Assembly: GCA_028280945.1 (NCBI GenBank)
Contig: JANQKV010000013.1
Location: 44,186 to 108,185 of the forward strand
Source: Opitutaceae bacterium
GTDB lineage: Bacteria; Verrucomicrobiota; Verrucomicrobiia; Opitutales; Opitutaceae
Length of the DNA: 64,000 bases
Direction: 5' to 3'
Shown: positions 9,899-18,505 of the stretch, piece by piece
How the letters are laid out: each line of letters starts with the position of its first letter
How positions within the stretch are numbered: the stretch's first letter is position 1
The notes under the pieces: model-generated
The model's input: only the letters and a program-made list of their open reading frames with translations
Databases searched by the model: none
Told to the model about the DNA's origin: nothing
Made by a program: the position numbers and the translations under genes

Positions 9899-11337
9899 TG
9901 CCGTTTGCCCCTGCCTCCGGTCGACGCCTTTGGTTCGTATGCTTGGGGTTGTTCGTCGCGGGTGCCGTCAGCGCCGGCGCCCGCGACGTCCACGGCTACG
10001 AACGCATCCTGCAGGGCCCCATGCTCGGGGCCACCTCGCCGGACAGTCAGCGGGTGTGGGTGCGGGTGAGCCACTCCGCACCGGTCGCCGTGCGCTACGG
10101 CACCGACCCGTGGCTGGAGGCGGCCGATACGAGGGTTACACCCGGCATCACCCCGACCCGGGGCGTCGATTTTGTGGCCAAAATCGATTTGGCCGGGCTG
10201 CAACCGGCGACCACTTACCACTACCGGGTGGAAGTGGCGGGCCGGGTGGACAAATACGTGGCCCAGCTTCCAGCATGGACCTTCACGACACCGCCGCGAA
10301 CCGGCGTGGCCGCGCGGTTCCGGGTTGCGTTCGGCTCGTGCCTCCGTCTTCAGACCACGCCAAATGAAAACATCTGGCGGGGCTTGCGGCCGTGGGAGCC
10401 GAATGTGTTCCTGTGGCTGGGGGACAACATCTACGGCGATTCGCGCGATCCCGGGGTGTTGGCGGAGGAGTATCGGCGCCTGCACGATGTGCGTCCGCTC
10501 CAGCAATGGTTTCGCAGCGTGCCGCAACTGGCGATCTGGGACGACCATGACTTCGGCCTGAACAACCACGACCGGACCCACCCGGAGAAGGCGGCGGCCT
10601 ACATGGTTTTCCAAAACTACTGGGCCAATCCGAGCTTCGGCGAACCGGGGAATCCCGGCGTGTATTTCAATTTTAACTACGGTGGAATGGAGTTCTTCCT
10701 GCTCGACGTGCGCATGCACCGCGATCCCAACGACATTCCAGGTGGGGCGGGCAAGACCCTGCTGGGGGCGCGGCAGCTGGCTTGGTTGAAGGAGGGGCTG
10801 CGGCGGAGTGATGCTCCCTTCAAGGCGCTCGTAAGCGGCAGCGGATGGAACCATGCCAAGGGCGAAAAGGGCGATGCCTGGTCGGCGTTTCGCGAAGAGC
10901 GCGATGCCCTGTTCGATTTCATCCGCGACGAAAACATCCGTGGCGTTGTGTTGATCTCCGGCGACACCCACATGGGCGAGCTCAACGCCATCCCCTGGTC
11001 GGATCGCGGTGGTTACGACCTGTATGAATTCATCAGCTCACCGCTGGGCCAGCGGCCCTCGACCAACATGACCCGGCGCTTCCCCGAGGTGCGCCTGCGG
11101 CCGGCTTATGGCGGGTCGTCCAATATCGGGGTGTTGGAGTGCGATACCACGCAAGAGGACCCGCGGTTGCGCTTTGTGCTTATCGATGAAACGGGCCGCC
11201 AGGTCTGGGCTCCGTTGGAGATCCGCCTGAGCGAGCTGCGCAATGGCCAGCGCACGTGGCCGGACAAGATCGATCCCGGCCTCATTGAGGCCCAGATGCG
11301 ACTGGAGCGAGGGGAGCCGTATTTCATGGCGGACTAA
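9898..11337 (+). CDS. Alkaline phosphatase D (PhoD-like) family metallophosphoesterase
   Basis: A 479-residue secreted enzyme with a signal peptide (about 1-27), an N-terminal Fn3-like strand domain (about 35-130) and a PhoD catalytic domain. Metal-site motifs are visible in order: FGSC (145-148), LGDNIYGD (174-181), WDDHDFGLNNHD (214-225) and SGDTHMGE (about 355-362). PhoD enzymes hydrolyse phosphodiesters and monoesters with Fe/Ca cofactors. The ATG overlaps the stop of the TonB receptor gene (TGATG). An in-frame TTG 36 bases upstream would lie inside the receptor and push the signal peptide inward, so I reject it. Confidence 0.92.
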   Translation: MPFAPASGRRLWFVCLGLFVAGAVSAGARDVHGYERILQGPMLGATSPDSQRVWVRVSHSAPVAVRYGTDPWLEAADTRVTPGITPTRGVDFVAKIDLAGLQPATTYHYRVEVAGRVDKYVAQLPAWTFTTPPRTGVAARFRVAFGSCLRLQTTPNENIWRGLRPWEPNVFLWLGDNIYGDSRDPGVLAEEYRRLHDVRPLQQWFRSVPQLAIWDDHDFGLNNHDRTHPEKAAAYMVFQNYWANPSFGEPGNPGVYFNFNYGGMEFFLLDVRMHRDPNDIPGGAGKTLLGARQLAWLKEGLRRSDAPFKALVSGSGWNHAKGEKGDAWSAFREERDALFDFIRDENIRGVVLISGDTHMGELNAIPWSDRGGYDLYEFISSPLGQRPSTNMTRRFPEVRLRPAYGGSSNIGVLECDTTQEDPRLRFVLIDETGRQVWAPLEIRLSELRNGQRTWPDKIDPGLIEAQMRLERGEPYFMAD

Positions 11338-11386
11338 AAACGTGGAGAGGGTTGTGGAAGCCGCCTATGCCGGGTTGAATCTGCGC

Positions 11387-12376
11387 ATGTTCGATCGGAT
11401 TACGTTTTGCGGTTTGGGGCTGTTTGCTGGCCTGCTGTCGGCGGCTCCGGATTGGGAACGCATTGAGGTGGAACCGGGAGGCCGAATCGATGCCATTGCT
11501 GACTTTGGCAATGGGGTAATTGTCCTGGGCACGCGCCGACCCAATCCCAGCAACGTCTATCGAAGCGATGACTTCGGGCAGACCTGGACCAAGGTCGCCA
11601 ATGTTGGCGCGGACGACTACATCACATGCGTCGCAGCTGGGTCGGAAGGGGTGGGCTACATCCTGACGGGAGCGAAGGTGCACGTGTGGAAAACCGAGGA
11701 TGATGGACTGACCTGGCGCGATTTGGGACAGGTGAACGATGCCGACAGCGGGACCAATTTTGCCGAAGCCTACGGCATGGTAGTGACGGATGCGGGCACT
11801 GTCTTGGTTGCCGATACCGATGCGGGCGGCGGCCGGATTACGCGCTCCACCGATGGCGGCGAAACGTGGACGGTGAGCGGGCCGATTTCGCCGCTTGCGA
11901 TTTACCGTCTCCAGTTGGTGGGGGATGGCGTGGTCGTGAATGGCTGGGCCGGCCACATGTATAGGAGCACCGACGATGGCCGGACTTGGCGCGATGTGGG
12001 CCAGCTCATGGATTCGTATCTCTACGCGATCGACTACTTGGGGGAAGGCGCCGTGCTGATCGGGACCGAGTCAGGACATGTTTGGCGCAGTGAAGACAAT
12101 GGCGTGACTTGGTCGAACCAAGGACACGTGGGTGATTCGGCCGACGACTTTGTCAGCCTCGGGGGCGGCCGGGCGATCTTCACAACCTACCGCAATTCCA
12201 AACACCTCCACTATACGGCTGACGGTGGGGCGACATGGACAAACTGGGGTGATGTGGGCACTGGCGTGGAAGGCGACTGGTTTGACCATGTGATCGCCAC
12301 GCACGACGGCGAAAACGTCATTGTGGTGGGAGGCACCAACAAGGGTTTTGTGCTGCGTTGGGTGGTGCCGGAGTAG
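11387..12376 (+). CDS. Secreted BNR-repeat (sialidase-like fold) protein
   Basis: A 329-residue protein with a signal peptide (about 1-20) followed by a propeller built from about six Asp-box repeats of the form S/T-x-D-x-G-x-T-W, for example RSDDFGQTWT, KTEDDGLTWR, RSTDGGETWT, RSTDDGRTWR, RSEDNGVTWS and YTADGGATWT. The fold is certain, but I see no sialidase arginine triad, so an enzymatic role is not supported. It may bind or process an extracellular glycan. The frame extends upstream into the phosphatase gene; the chosen ATG is the one that opens the signal peptide. Confidence 0.75.
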   Translation: MFDRITFCGLGLFAGLLSAAPDWERIEVEPGGRIDAIADFGNGVIVLGTRRPNPSNVYRSDDFGQTWTKVANVGADDYITCVAAGSEGVGYILTGAKVHVWKTEDDGLTWRDLGQVNDADSGTNFAEAYGMVVTDAGTVLVADTDAGGGRITRSTDGGETWTVSGPISPLAIYRLQLVGDGVVVNGWAGHMYRSTDDGRTWRDVGQLMDSYLYAIDYLGEGAVLIGTESGHVWRSEDNGVTWSNQGHVGDSADDFVSLGGGRAIFTTYRNSKHLHYTADGGATWTNWGDVGTGVEGDWFDHVIATHDGENVIVVGGTNKGFVLRWVVPE

Positions 12377-12383
12377 ACCGGCT

Positions 12384-12839
12384 CTACCTGGCGAAATGCT
12401 CCGCCAGGGCTCGCATCACGTGGTCCCAGGCATTCTCGAAATACGCAATGACGGCCTGCCAGTCCTCGCCTTCACGCCAACCGTAGTGGATGAGTTCAAC
12501 GCGAGTGCCGTCGCTCGTATCAGACAGCTCGATACGCACCCATGTCCGCTCATCCCGCAGCGGTCCGAAGGTGGGTGGGGCGTTCCAGGTGAAAGCGAGA
12601 AAGCAGTTCGGTTCCCAACTCTGGATGGTGTTGCCCTCGCCGCCCTGCAGGCCGGGCGGATTGTCCATGAGAAAAAGAATTTCGTAAGGTCCGCCGGGCC
12701 GCAGTTCGACACGGGCGTCGCGACCGAACCACTGGCGGAGCACGGCAGGATCGGTCCAGGCCTGCCAGACTTTCGTCCGCGGCGCGGCCACCGTGGCATT
12801 CTTGCGGATGTGATGCTCGATCAGGGGGCGGTCGGTCAT
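12384..12839 (-). CDS. SRPBCC / AHSA1 domain protein
   Basis: A 151-residue single-domain protein of the START/Bet v 1-like superfamily, AHSA1 branch. Typical features are the opening VAAPRTKVWQAWTDPAVLRQWFG, a GGPYEILF strand and the terminal amphipathic helix ending ALAEHFAR. Members bind hydrophobic ligands or act in ligand sensing; the ligand cannot be told here. It lies 12 bp downstream of the sulfatase gene on the same strand and is probably co-transcribed. Its 3' end faces the BNR gene 7 bp away. Confidence 0.85.
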   Translation of the reverse strand: MTDRPLIEHHIRKNATVAAPRTKVWQAWTDPAVLRQWFGRDARVELRPGGPYEILFLMDNPPGLQGGEGNTIQSWEPNCFLAFTWNAPPTFGPLRDERTWVRIELSDTSDGTRVELIHYGWREGEDWQAVIAYFENAWDHVMRALAEHFAR

Positions 12840-12851
12840 GGCGGGGAAGGA

Positions 12852-14240
12852 TCAGGGTTGGGCAGCCTCTTGGTTGAACCACTTTGCATGACTTTTGGCA
12901 ATCGTTTGGAGTCGGGCTGCCACCTCGGGATGTTGATCGATTACGTTGGTCGACTCCAGGGGATCATTGATCAGATCGAAGAGCGAAAGCTCGATCGAAG
13001 CCATGACGGAACGGCCGGGGCGACCGTCTCGACCGGGCACGGTCACTTTGCGATACTCGTGGGGCACGTGGAGTTTCCATCGGCCGTCAGCCGAGATCAC
13101 ACCCTGGAAGGTGCGGGCCGTGGAAAAGGGGTAGTAATCATGGGGATTGGTGGCGTTTGGAGCACTGGTCCAGATCGGCCAAATATCAGTTCCGTCGAAT
13201 TCCCCCGGCGGCGAAGATACGTCGACGAGGGAGAGTAGTGTGGGGACGATATCAACGGTGTTGAACAGGGTGTTGGAACGTTGGCCGGCTGGAATGGCGG
13301 CAGGGTAGCGCACTATGAAGGCACTGCGCAGTCCACCGTCGAAACCGGTGCGCTTCGCGCCACGGAAAGGGGTGGTGCCGGCGTGATCTCCGTAGCTTTC
13401 CCAAGGTCCGTTGTCGGAACTGAAAATGACAATGGTGTTTTCCGTGAGGTCGTGCGCTTCGAGGGCGGACATGATCTGACCGACCATCCAATCGAGTTCG
13501 AGGATGACATCACCATACAGTCCCGCGCCGGACTTGCCCAAAAACTCGTCGCTGCAGAACAACGGCACGTGTGGCATGGAAGGAGCGACGTAGAGCAGGA
13601 ACGGTTGGTCGTGGTGTCGATTGATGAAATCGACGGATTGTTCAGCGGACCAACGGGTGAGGTGCTTTTGGTCGTCCGGCGTCATGTCGGCAATCGTGAC
13701 CTTGCCGTTATCCCAATACTGAAGCGGGTGCTTGCCCCAGAATTCCGGATTGCCGGGATGGTGGCGCCACATGTCGTTGGAATACATCAAGCCGGCGTGC
13801 TCGTCGAAACTGCGGGCGAGGGGGCGGGTATCGGGCTGGTCGCCCAAGTGCCACTTGCCGAAGTGGGCGGTGGCATAGCCAAGTGGCTTTAGGAGTTCCG
13901 GCAGGATGGGAATGTCGGGTTCGAGCCCGCGGCCAAACGGTTCATGGGCTCCAAAGACGCGATGCCGCGCGGGGAAGGTTCCGGTCAGGAGGGAGGCCCG
14001 GGAGGCCGAGCATACGGCTTGGGGCACATAAACATTGTCGAAGCGGGTGCCTTCGCGCGCGAGTCGGTCAACATGCGGGGTTTCATAGGGCGGATCGCCG
14101 AACGGCTCAAAGTCGGACCAACCCGAATCGTCCAAGAAGATGATGACGATGTTGGGCGGGCGCTTGGCGTGAAGTCCATTGGCTGCCACTGCCATGAGAG
14201 CAAGCAGCAGCAGGAGGAGTAAGGGGCGGGGTTTCGACAC
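12852..14240 (-). CDS. Secreted sulfatase, FGly type (S1 family)
   Basis: A 462-residue arylsulfatase-like enzyme with a signal peptide (about 1-25). Metal ligands are seen in FLDDSGWSD (35-43), the formylglycine motif is CSASR with Cys77 and Arg81 followed by ASLLTG, and GKWHLG and SSDNGPW follow further on. It should remove sulfate from a sulfated carbohydrate outside the cytoplasm, as is common in marine or mucin-degrading Verrucomicrobiota. Maturation needs a formylglycine-generating enzyme or anSME; none is in this window. It is divergent from the BNR_4 protein gene across a 169-bp gap. Confidence 0.93.
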   Translation of the reverse strand: MSKPRPLLLLLLLALMAVAANGLHAKRPPNIVIIFLDDSGWSDFEPFGDPPYETPHVDRLAREGTRFDNVYVPQAVCSASRASLLTGTFPARHRVFGAHEPFGRGLEPDIPILPELLKPLGYATAHFGKWHLGDQPDTRPLARSFDEHAGLMYSNDMWRHHPGNPEFWGKHPLQYWDNGKVTIADMTPDDQKHLTRWSAEQSVDFINRHHDQPFLLYVAPSMPHVPLFCSDEFLGKSGAGLYGDVILELDWMVGQIMSALEAHDLTENTIVIFSSDNGPWESYGDHAGTTPFRGAKRTGFDGGLRSAFIVRYPAAIPAGQRSNTLFNTVDIVPTLLSLVDVSSPPGEFDGTDIWPIWTSAPNATNPHDYYPFSTARTFQGVISADGRWKLHVPHEYRKVTVPGRDGRPGRSVMASIELSLFDLINDPLESTNVIDQHPEVAARLQTIAKSHAKWFNQEAAQP

Positions 14241-14409
14241 GAGATTCAGGCTAGATTGCCGGGCTCAAGCTTCGAGGTGGAAATGCCTGCCGTTGAGTGG
14301 GCGTTAAGTGGGTGGATGGGAGTTTTTCACAATGAATTTTCAGGAAAATATTCGCCGGCCAACGTGGGTGGAAACTTGAGCGTCGTGTCGGGTCTGCGCA
14401 CTGTGCGGC

Positions 14410-15783
14410 ATGGCACCCCCCGCGAATCCCCCCTCCCTTTCGACTCGTTCATCATTCTGGGCTTGGCGGTGGTTTCGGTGGGAAGTGCGGTTGGTGTTGG
14501 CCGCGGCGATTGGGTTTGCTGTGGTTAACCTGGTGAGGGGCGACCAACGGCATCTTTTGTCGCAGGAGGGCTCCGGCCGGGCGACGGCCTACATTGAGTC
14601 ACCCAAGATCATCACCTTCCAAGGCAAGACCCATATAGGCTGGCTGGACACGCCGACTGATGGATTTCGAGTGCGGGTAAAGACCTATGACCATGCTACC
14701 GGCGATTGGTCGGAGACGGTTGATCTGGGTGACGCGGCCAGCAACCACGGTGGGCCGGCCCTGACGATCGATGCCGAGGGCTACCTGCACGTGGTGTATT
14801 ATTCACACCACAACCCCTTCCGGTATCGCCACACGGTGCGGCCGAATGACACCAGTGAATGGACCGAGTATTTAGAAGTTGGATACAACTTGACCTATCC
14901 GGCCCTGGTCTGCGCGGCGGATGGCACCCTCATCATGACGGCCCGGCGTAGTTATGACGACAAACCGTGGGAATTGGAAATGTGGACCAAGGCGCCGGGG
15001 AAGGAATGGGCGTACCAGCGATCGATTTTGAAATCGCGCTTCAACGACTACACTCAGTTTGCGGCGTCGCTGGCCTGGAGTCCGGATCACCAAACCTTGC
15101 ATCTGAGTGCCCGGATCTACGAGACCCCGGGTGATGACGCGATGATCTCGATCACCACCGCCGGCTACCTGGCCAGCGACGATGGCGGTGTGACGTGGCG
15201 CACCGCGGATGGCGAAACCGTCGAGGTTCCGGCGACGGCCGAAACCTGGGATTCGTATGCGCGTGGTCGCACGGTGCACAGCCGGGTGCTTGGGGTGGGA
15301 TCGATGGCCGTGGACTCCGAGGGCACGCCTCACCTGGTCTATGTTGCGGAAGTGGGGAAGAGCGCCCATTCCTACTTGGTTCGCCCTACGCAGGAGGGTG
15401 GATGGGACCATTTGTTGCTGAACACGTTTTTACCGTCTGCCTACCGCGATTGGGACCTGTTCATGCACGGCGGAATTTCCATTGGGGAGAATGGCCAGCC
15501 AATGATTGTGGGCACTGTGATGCAATTGCAGCCCGACACTCATGCCTGGGGAGAAGTGACCACTGAGATTGTCATTTTCCAATCCGAGGACGGTGGAGCA
15601 ACCTTTCGCAGTCGGGTGTTGGATGAACCCAATCCTGATTCCCCGCGCTGGATGCCGAACATCGAACGTGCCACGGGCTTCAACGAATTGCCCGATCAAC
15701 CGACTTTCATCTATACCGACGGCGTCCGCGGCGACGGCCTGCAAGATATCCTCAGCAACCACGTCTACTGGATCGCTCCTTAA
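14410..15783 (+). CDS. BNR_4 repeat family protein, membrane-anchored or secreted
   Basis: A 457-residue protein with a hydrophobic segment at about 27-43 and then a seven-bladed-propeller-like domain. The signature NHGGPALTIDAEGYLHVVYY, followed by SHHNPFRYRHT (about 118-150), matches the BNR_4 family. Some members of this fold are polysaccharide lyases active on ulvan, where paired histidines are important; histidines are present here, but lyase activity is only a suggestion. It lies next to a sulfatase, which fits use of a sulfated polysaccharide. The N-terminus before the hydrophobic segment is unusually Trp- and Ser-rich, so the true start may be further in. Confidence 0.72.
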   Translation: MAPPANPPSLSTRSSFWAWRWFRWEVRLVLAAAIGFAVVNLVRGDQRHLLSQEGSGRATAYIESPKIITFQGKTHIGWLDTPTDGFRVRVKTYDHATGDWSETVDLGDAASNHGGPALTIDAEGYLHVVYYSHHNPFRYRHTVRPNDTSEWTEYLEVGYNLTYPALVCAADGTLIMTARRSYDDKPWELEMWTKAPGKEWAYQRSILKSRFNDYTQFAASLAWSPDHQTLHLSARIYETPGDDAMISITTAGYLASDDGGVTWRTADGETVEVPATAETWDSYARGRTVHSRVLGVGSMAVDSEGTPHLVYVAEVGKSAHSYLVRPTQEGGWDHLLLNTFLPSAYRDWDLFMHGGISIGENGQPMIVGTVMQLQPDTHAWGEVTTEIVIFQSEDGGATFRSRVLDEPNPDSPRWMPNIERATGFNELPDQPTFIYTDGVRGDGLQDILSNHVYWIAP

Positions 15784-15890
15784 AGGGGGTCAGGCTGTGA
15801 TATATGAAATTTTTCAATGAAATAACCCTGAAGCGAGTAATTTGAGTCAATTCGACCCAATTAATTCACTTATCACGGCCTGACCCCTTT
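15782..15890. repeat. REP-like palindrome between convergent genes
   Basis: Two near-perfect arms of about 20 bp (15782-15802 and 15871-15890) share the head GGGGTCAGGCYGTGATA in opposite orientation and enclose an AT-rich spacer of about 68 bp. The element begins at the stop codon of the BNR_4 gene and reaches into the stop codon of the cation:proton antiporter gene, so it fills the convergent gap. The head resembles the GGGGTCA-N-GCCG heads at 28411-28502. Such elements are often spread by RAYT transposases; none is in the window. Confidence 0.6.
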
Positions 15891-17787
15891 ATTTTGAGAC
15901 GCCTTTGGCGCGGAGGTCGGTGGTGTCCCAGGCTTCGTCGACGGAGCGGTCGAGTTGGGTGCGTTCGGAGTCGAAGTGGTCCTCCATTTCGGAGAGGCTG
16001 CGACGCACCGTGGAAACGAAGGCTTTTTCGTCCTGATGCACGGCGGCGATTTCATGGGCAACTTGGAGATCTCGTCGGGAAAATGCGCGGGCCACACGGT
16101 GGGCGCGGTGAGCGCGGACGCCCAAATACCGCAGAGCAATCTGGCCGAGTTCGATGGCACTGCCGGAATGCTGGTGCACCACTGCGTCGACGCCGTCGTT
16201 GATCAACTGAAACTGATGCGGCCGGGTCATGGCACGGGCGAGGATCTTGAGATGCGGGAAGTGTTTGCGAACCGTGGTGATGAGTTCGGCGATACGCTCT
16301 TCTTCATCGAGCGCGATGATGATGAGCCTGGCCTTGGCGGCGCCGGCGGCCTCCAAAAGGTCGTGGCGGTTGGCATCCCCGTAGAAGGCTTGGATGCCCA
16401 GCTTGCGCAGGTAGTCGATATGATCGGAATCGTGATCGATGACGGTCACACCCAAACGCTGTGAACGCAGCATGCGCGCGATAAAGTTTCCGAATCGACC
16501 GATGCCGGCCAGAATAACGGGGGCGTCCTCGTCCATGGCATCGGGCTCGCGCTCGACCTGTTCCCTGGTGCCGAAGCGGGGCCGGATGATTTTCTCTTCG
16601 GCCAACATCACGAGCGGAGTGAGCGCCATGGTGAGGGCGACCCCGGCGATCAGGATCTGGGCGACGGGATCGGGCAGCACGCCGGTGGCGACTCCAAAGC
16701 CCAGCAAAACAAAGGCGAACTCACTCCCTTGGGCGAGCGACAGGGAGAAGAGCCAGCGTTGATCGAGCGTGAGTTTCCAAATCGTACCGAGACCAAAAAG
16801 GATGGCGGCCTTGACCACCATCAGTCCGATCACCACTGCAGCCACCACTCCAGGCTGGGAGACGATGAGGGCGAAGTCGATCGAGGCGCCCACCGCGATA
16901 AAGAACACCCCGAGCAACAATCCTTTGAACGGCTCGATGTCGGCCTCCAGTTCGTGGCGATATTCGCTGTCGGCCAGCACCACGCCGGCGAGAAACGTAC
17001 CCAGCGCCGCGGATACGCCGAGCGTGGTCATGAGCAGCGCGATGCCGATGACCAGCACCAGGGCCAAAGCTACGAACGCTTCCCGCACGTGCGTTGCCGC
17101 CACCATGCGCAAGAGGGGCTGCACAATGTAGCGGCCGGCTACGATGATGGCGACCACCGCCCCGAGCACGAGGAGCGTGTTGACCCATCCCGGCTGATGG
17201 GCCAGCCAGTTCTGGAACGCCGAATGCGACTCCCCGTGATCATCCCCGCCACCGCCGGCGGGCGACAGGGTGACGAGCAGCGGCATGACCGCGAGCATCG
17301 GGATCACTGCGATGTCCTGGAACAGCAGCACGGAAAACGCACTGCGGCCGCCGGCAGTTTGGGAAAGCCCCTTTTCCTGCAGGCCCTGCAGCACGATCGC
17401 GGTGGATGACAGCGCCAACGCAAGGCCGATGGCCAATGCCATTTGCCACGCCAATCCGGCCACCAGGGCGATGGCGAACACCACCGCGGCAGTGATCGCG
17501 ACCTGGCAGCCCCCGAGTCCCAGAATGGGGTTTCGCAATCGCCAGAGCAGGGCGGGTTTCAACTCCAATCCGATCAGAAACAGCATCATCACCACCCCAA
17601 ACTCCGCGAAGTGCATGACGTCCTCGCCTTCCTCCCCGATCAACTCGAGCCCGAATGGTCCAATGGCCATGCCGGCCACAAGATAACCCAGCACGGCGCT
17701 GAGTCCGAAGCGTTTGGCAATGAAGACAGCAATGACGGCCGCGATCAGGTAAACGAAGGCGGAGACAAACAGATCCTGGTTGGCCAT
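15889..17787 (-). CDS. KefC-type monovalent cation:proton antiporter (CPA2) with RCK domain
   Basis: A 632-residue antiporter. About 12 helices come first (residues 5-385), with the family opening IAKRFGLSAVLGYLVAGMAIGPFGL and FLIGLELKP. A TrkA-N/RCK domain follows (about 420-540) with the nucleotide loop AGIGRFGNFIARML and VIDHDSDHIDYLRKLG. It should exchange potassium or sodium for protons under nucleotide or electrophile control. The frame is open further upstream to 17868, into the quinone-reductase gene; I chose the ATG at 17787 because the first helix follows directly, and an ATG at 17823 is the alternative. The partner KefG-like gene is just upstream. Confidence 0.9.
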   Translation of the reverse strand: MANQDLFVSAFVYLIAAVIAVFIAKRFGLSAVLGYLVAGMAIGPFGLELIGEEGEDVMHFAEFGVVMMLFLIGLELKPALLWRLRNPILGLGGCQVAITAAVVFAIALVAGLAWQMALAIGLALALSSTAIVLQGLQEKGLSQTAGGRSAFSVLLFQDIAVIPMLAVMPLLVTLSPAGGGGDDHGESHSAFQNWLAHQPGWVNTLLVLGAVVAIIVAGRYIVQPLLRMVAATHVREAFVALALVLVIGIALLMTTLGVSAALGTFLAGVVLADSEYRHELEADIEPFKGLLLGVFFIAVGASIDFALIVSQPGVVAAVVIGLMVVKAAILFGLGTIWKLTLDQRWLFSLSLAQGSEFAFVLLGFGVATGVLPDPVAQILIAGVALTMALTPLVMLAEEKIIRPRFGTREQVEREPDAMDEDAPVILAGIGRFGNFIARMLRSQRLGVTVIDHDSDHIDYLRKLGIQAFYGDANRHDLLEAAGAAKARLIIIALDEEERIAELITTVRKHFPHLKILARAMTRPHQFQLINDGVDAVVHQHSGSAIELGQIALRYLGVRAHRAHRVARAFSRRDLQVAHEIAAVHQDEKAFVSTVRRSLSEMEDHFDSERTQLDRSVDEAWDTTDLRAKGVSK

Positions 17788-17809
17788 TGCCAGCGGGGGG
17801 AGAAGGAAG

Positions 17810-18346
17810 TCAGGCGGATACATCGTTAAGCCAGTTGCGGTATCGGGTGGTCCATTCATCGAGCTCATCGACGGTGCAGCTGACGCAGCCGTGCAGGATG
17901 ATGGGTTCGGCGTAGTTCATGCCGCACAGACGGGCGGTCTGCTCAAACGGTTTCAGGTAGTCCTTCACGGGGTAGGTGTTGTAACCCCCGGGGCCGTAAG
18001 CCTCGGTGGGCCCACCCGCAGTGATAACCGACGCGAGGGTTTTGCCGTGCAGGGCGGTGCCCTCGCTGCCGTAGGCCCAGCCGTATTGCAGCACGGTATC
18101 GAACCACTCCTTCATGATAGCCGGGGTGGAATACCAATAGAACGGATGCTGCAGCACGATGCGTTCGTGGGCCTCGGCCAAGGCCTGTTCCCGGGGCACG
18201 TCGATCTGGAAATCGGGATAGGCTTCGTAGAGGTCGTGCAGCGTCACATGGTCCAAACCCTGGACAGCCGTGAGCAGCGTTCTGTTGACCCGTGATTTTT
18301 CCAGAGCCGGGTGCGCGAAGAGGATGAGCGTGCGGGGAGCAGGCAT
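17810..18346 (-). CDS. KefG/KefF-like NAD(P)H quinone oxidoreductase
   Basis: A 178-residue flavodoxin-fold protein with TLILFAHPALEKSRVNR at the N-terminus, the FMN-site stretch QHPFYWYSTPAIMKEWFD (about 85-102) and a GGYNTYPVKDYLKPFEQTA segment typical of KefG/KefF and MdaB proteins. In proteobacteria these ancillary subunits bind KefB/KefC and are needed for full potassium efflux activity. Its place immediately before the KefC-like gene on the same strand supports that job. The chosen ATG at 18346 starts MPAPRTLILF; the open frame upstream has no family similarity. Confidence 0.88.
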   Translation of the reverse strand: MPAPRTLILFAHPALEKSRVNRTLLTAVQGLDHVTLHDLYEAYPDFQIDVPREQALAEAHERIVLQHPFYWYSTPAIMKEWFDTVLQYGWAYGSEGTALHGKTLASVITAGGPTEAYGPGGYNTYPVKDYLKPFEQTARLCGMNYAEPIILHGCVSCTVDELDEWTTRYRNWLNDVSA

Positions 18347-18505
18347 AGGCGGTAGGAAAGCAAACGTGGCGGCTTCGGAGCCGGGGATCAAGCGGCGGGC
18401 CGGGATGATTTTGGCTACGCAAACTTACGGATGGAGGCTTTCATGAATTGCACTGCCGGGTTCGGCGCGATTGGGTTGGTGACTCCTTTCGATCACCCGA
18501 CCCCG

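Noticed and set aside
14256..14528. Short plus-strand frame of 90 codons before the BNR_4 gene
   Set aside because: It overlaps the BNR_4 start in another frame, has no family similarity and begins close to the divergent sulfatase start; it is more likely promoter DNA.
15782..15890. Simple intrinsic terminator
   Set aside because: The loop of about 68 bp is too long for a terminator and the arm head recurs at 28395-28502, which fits a repeat family better.
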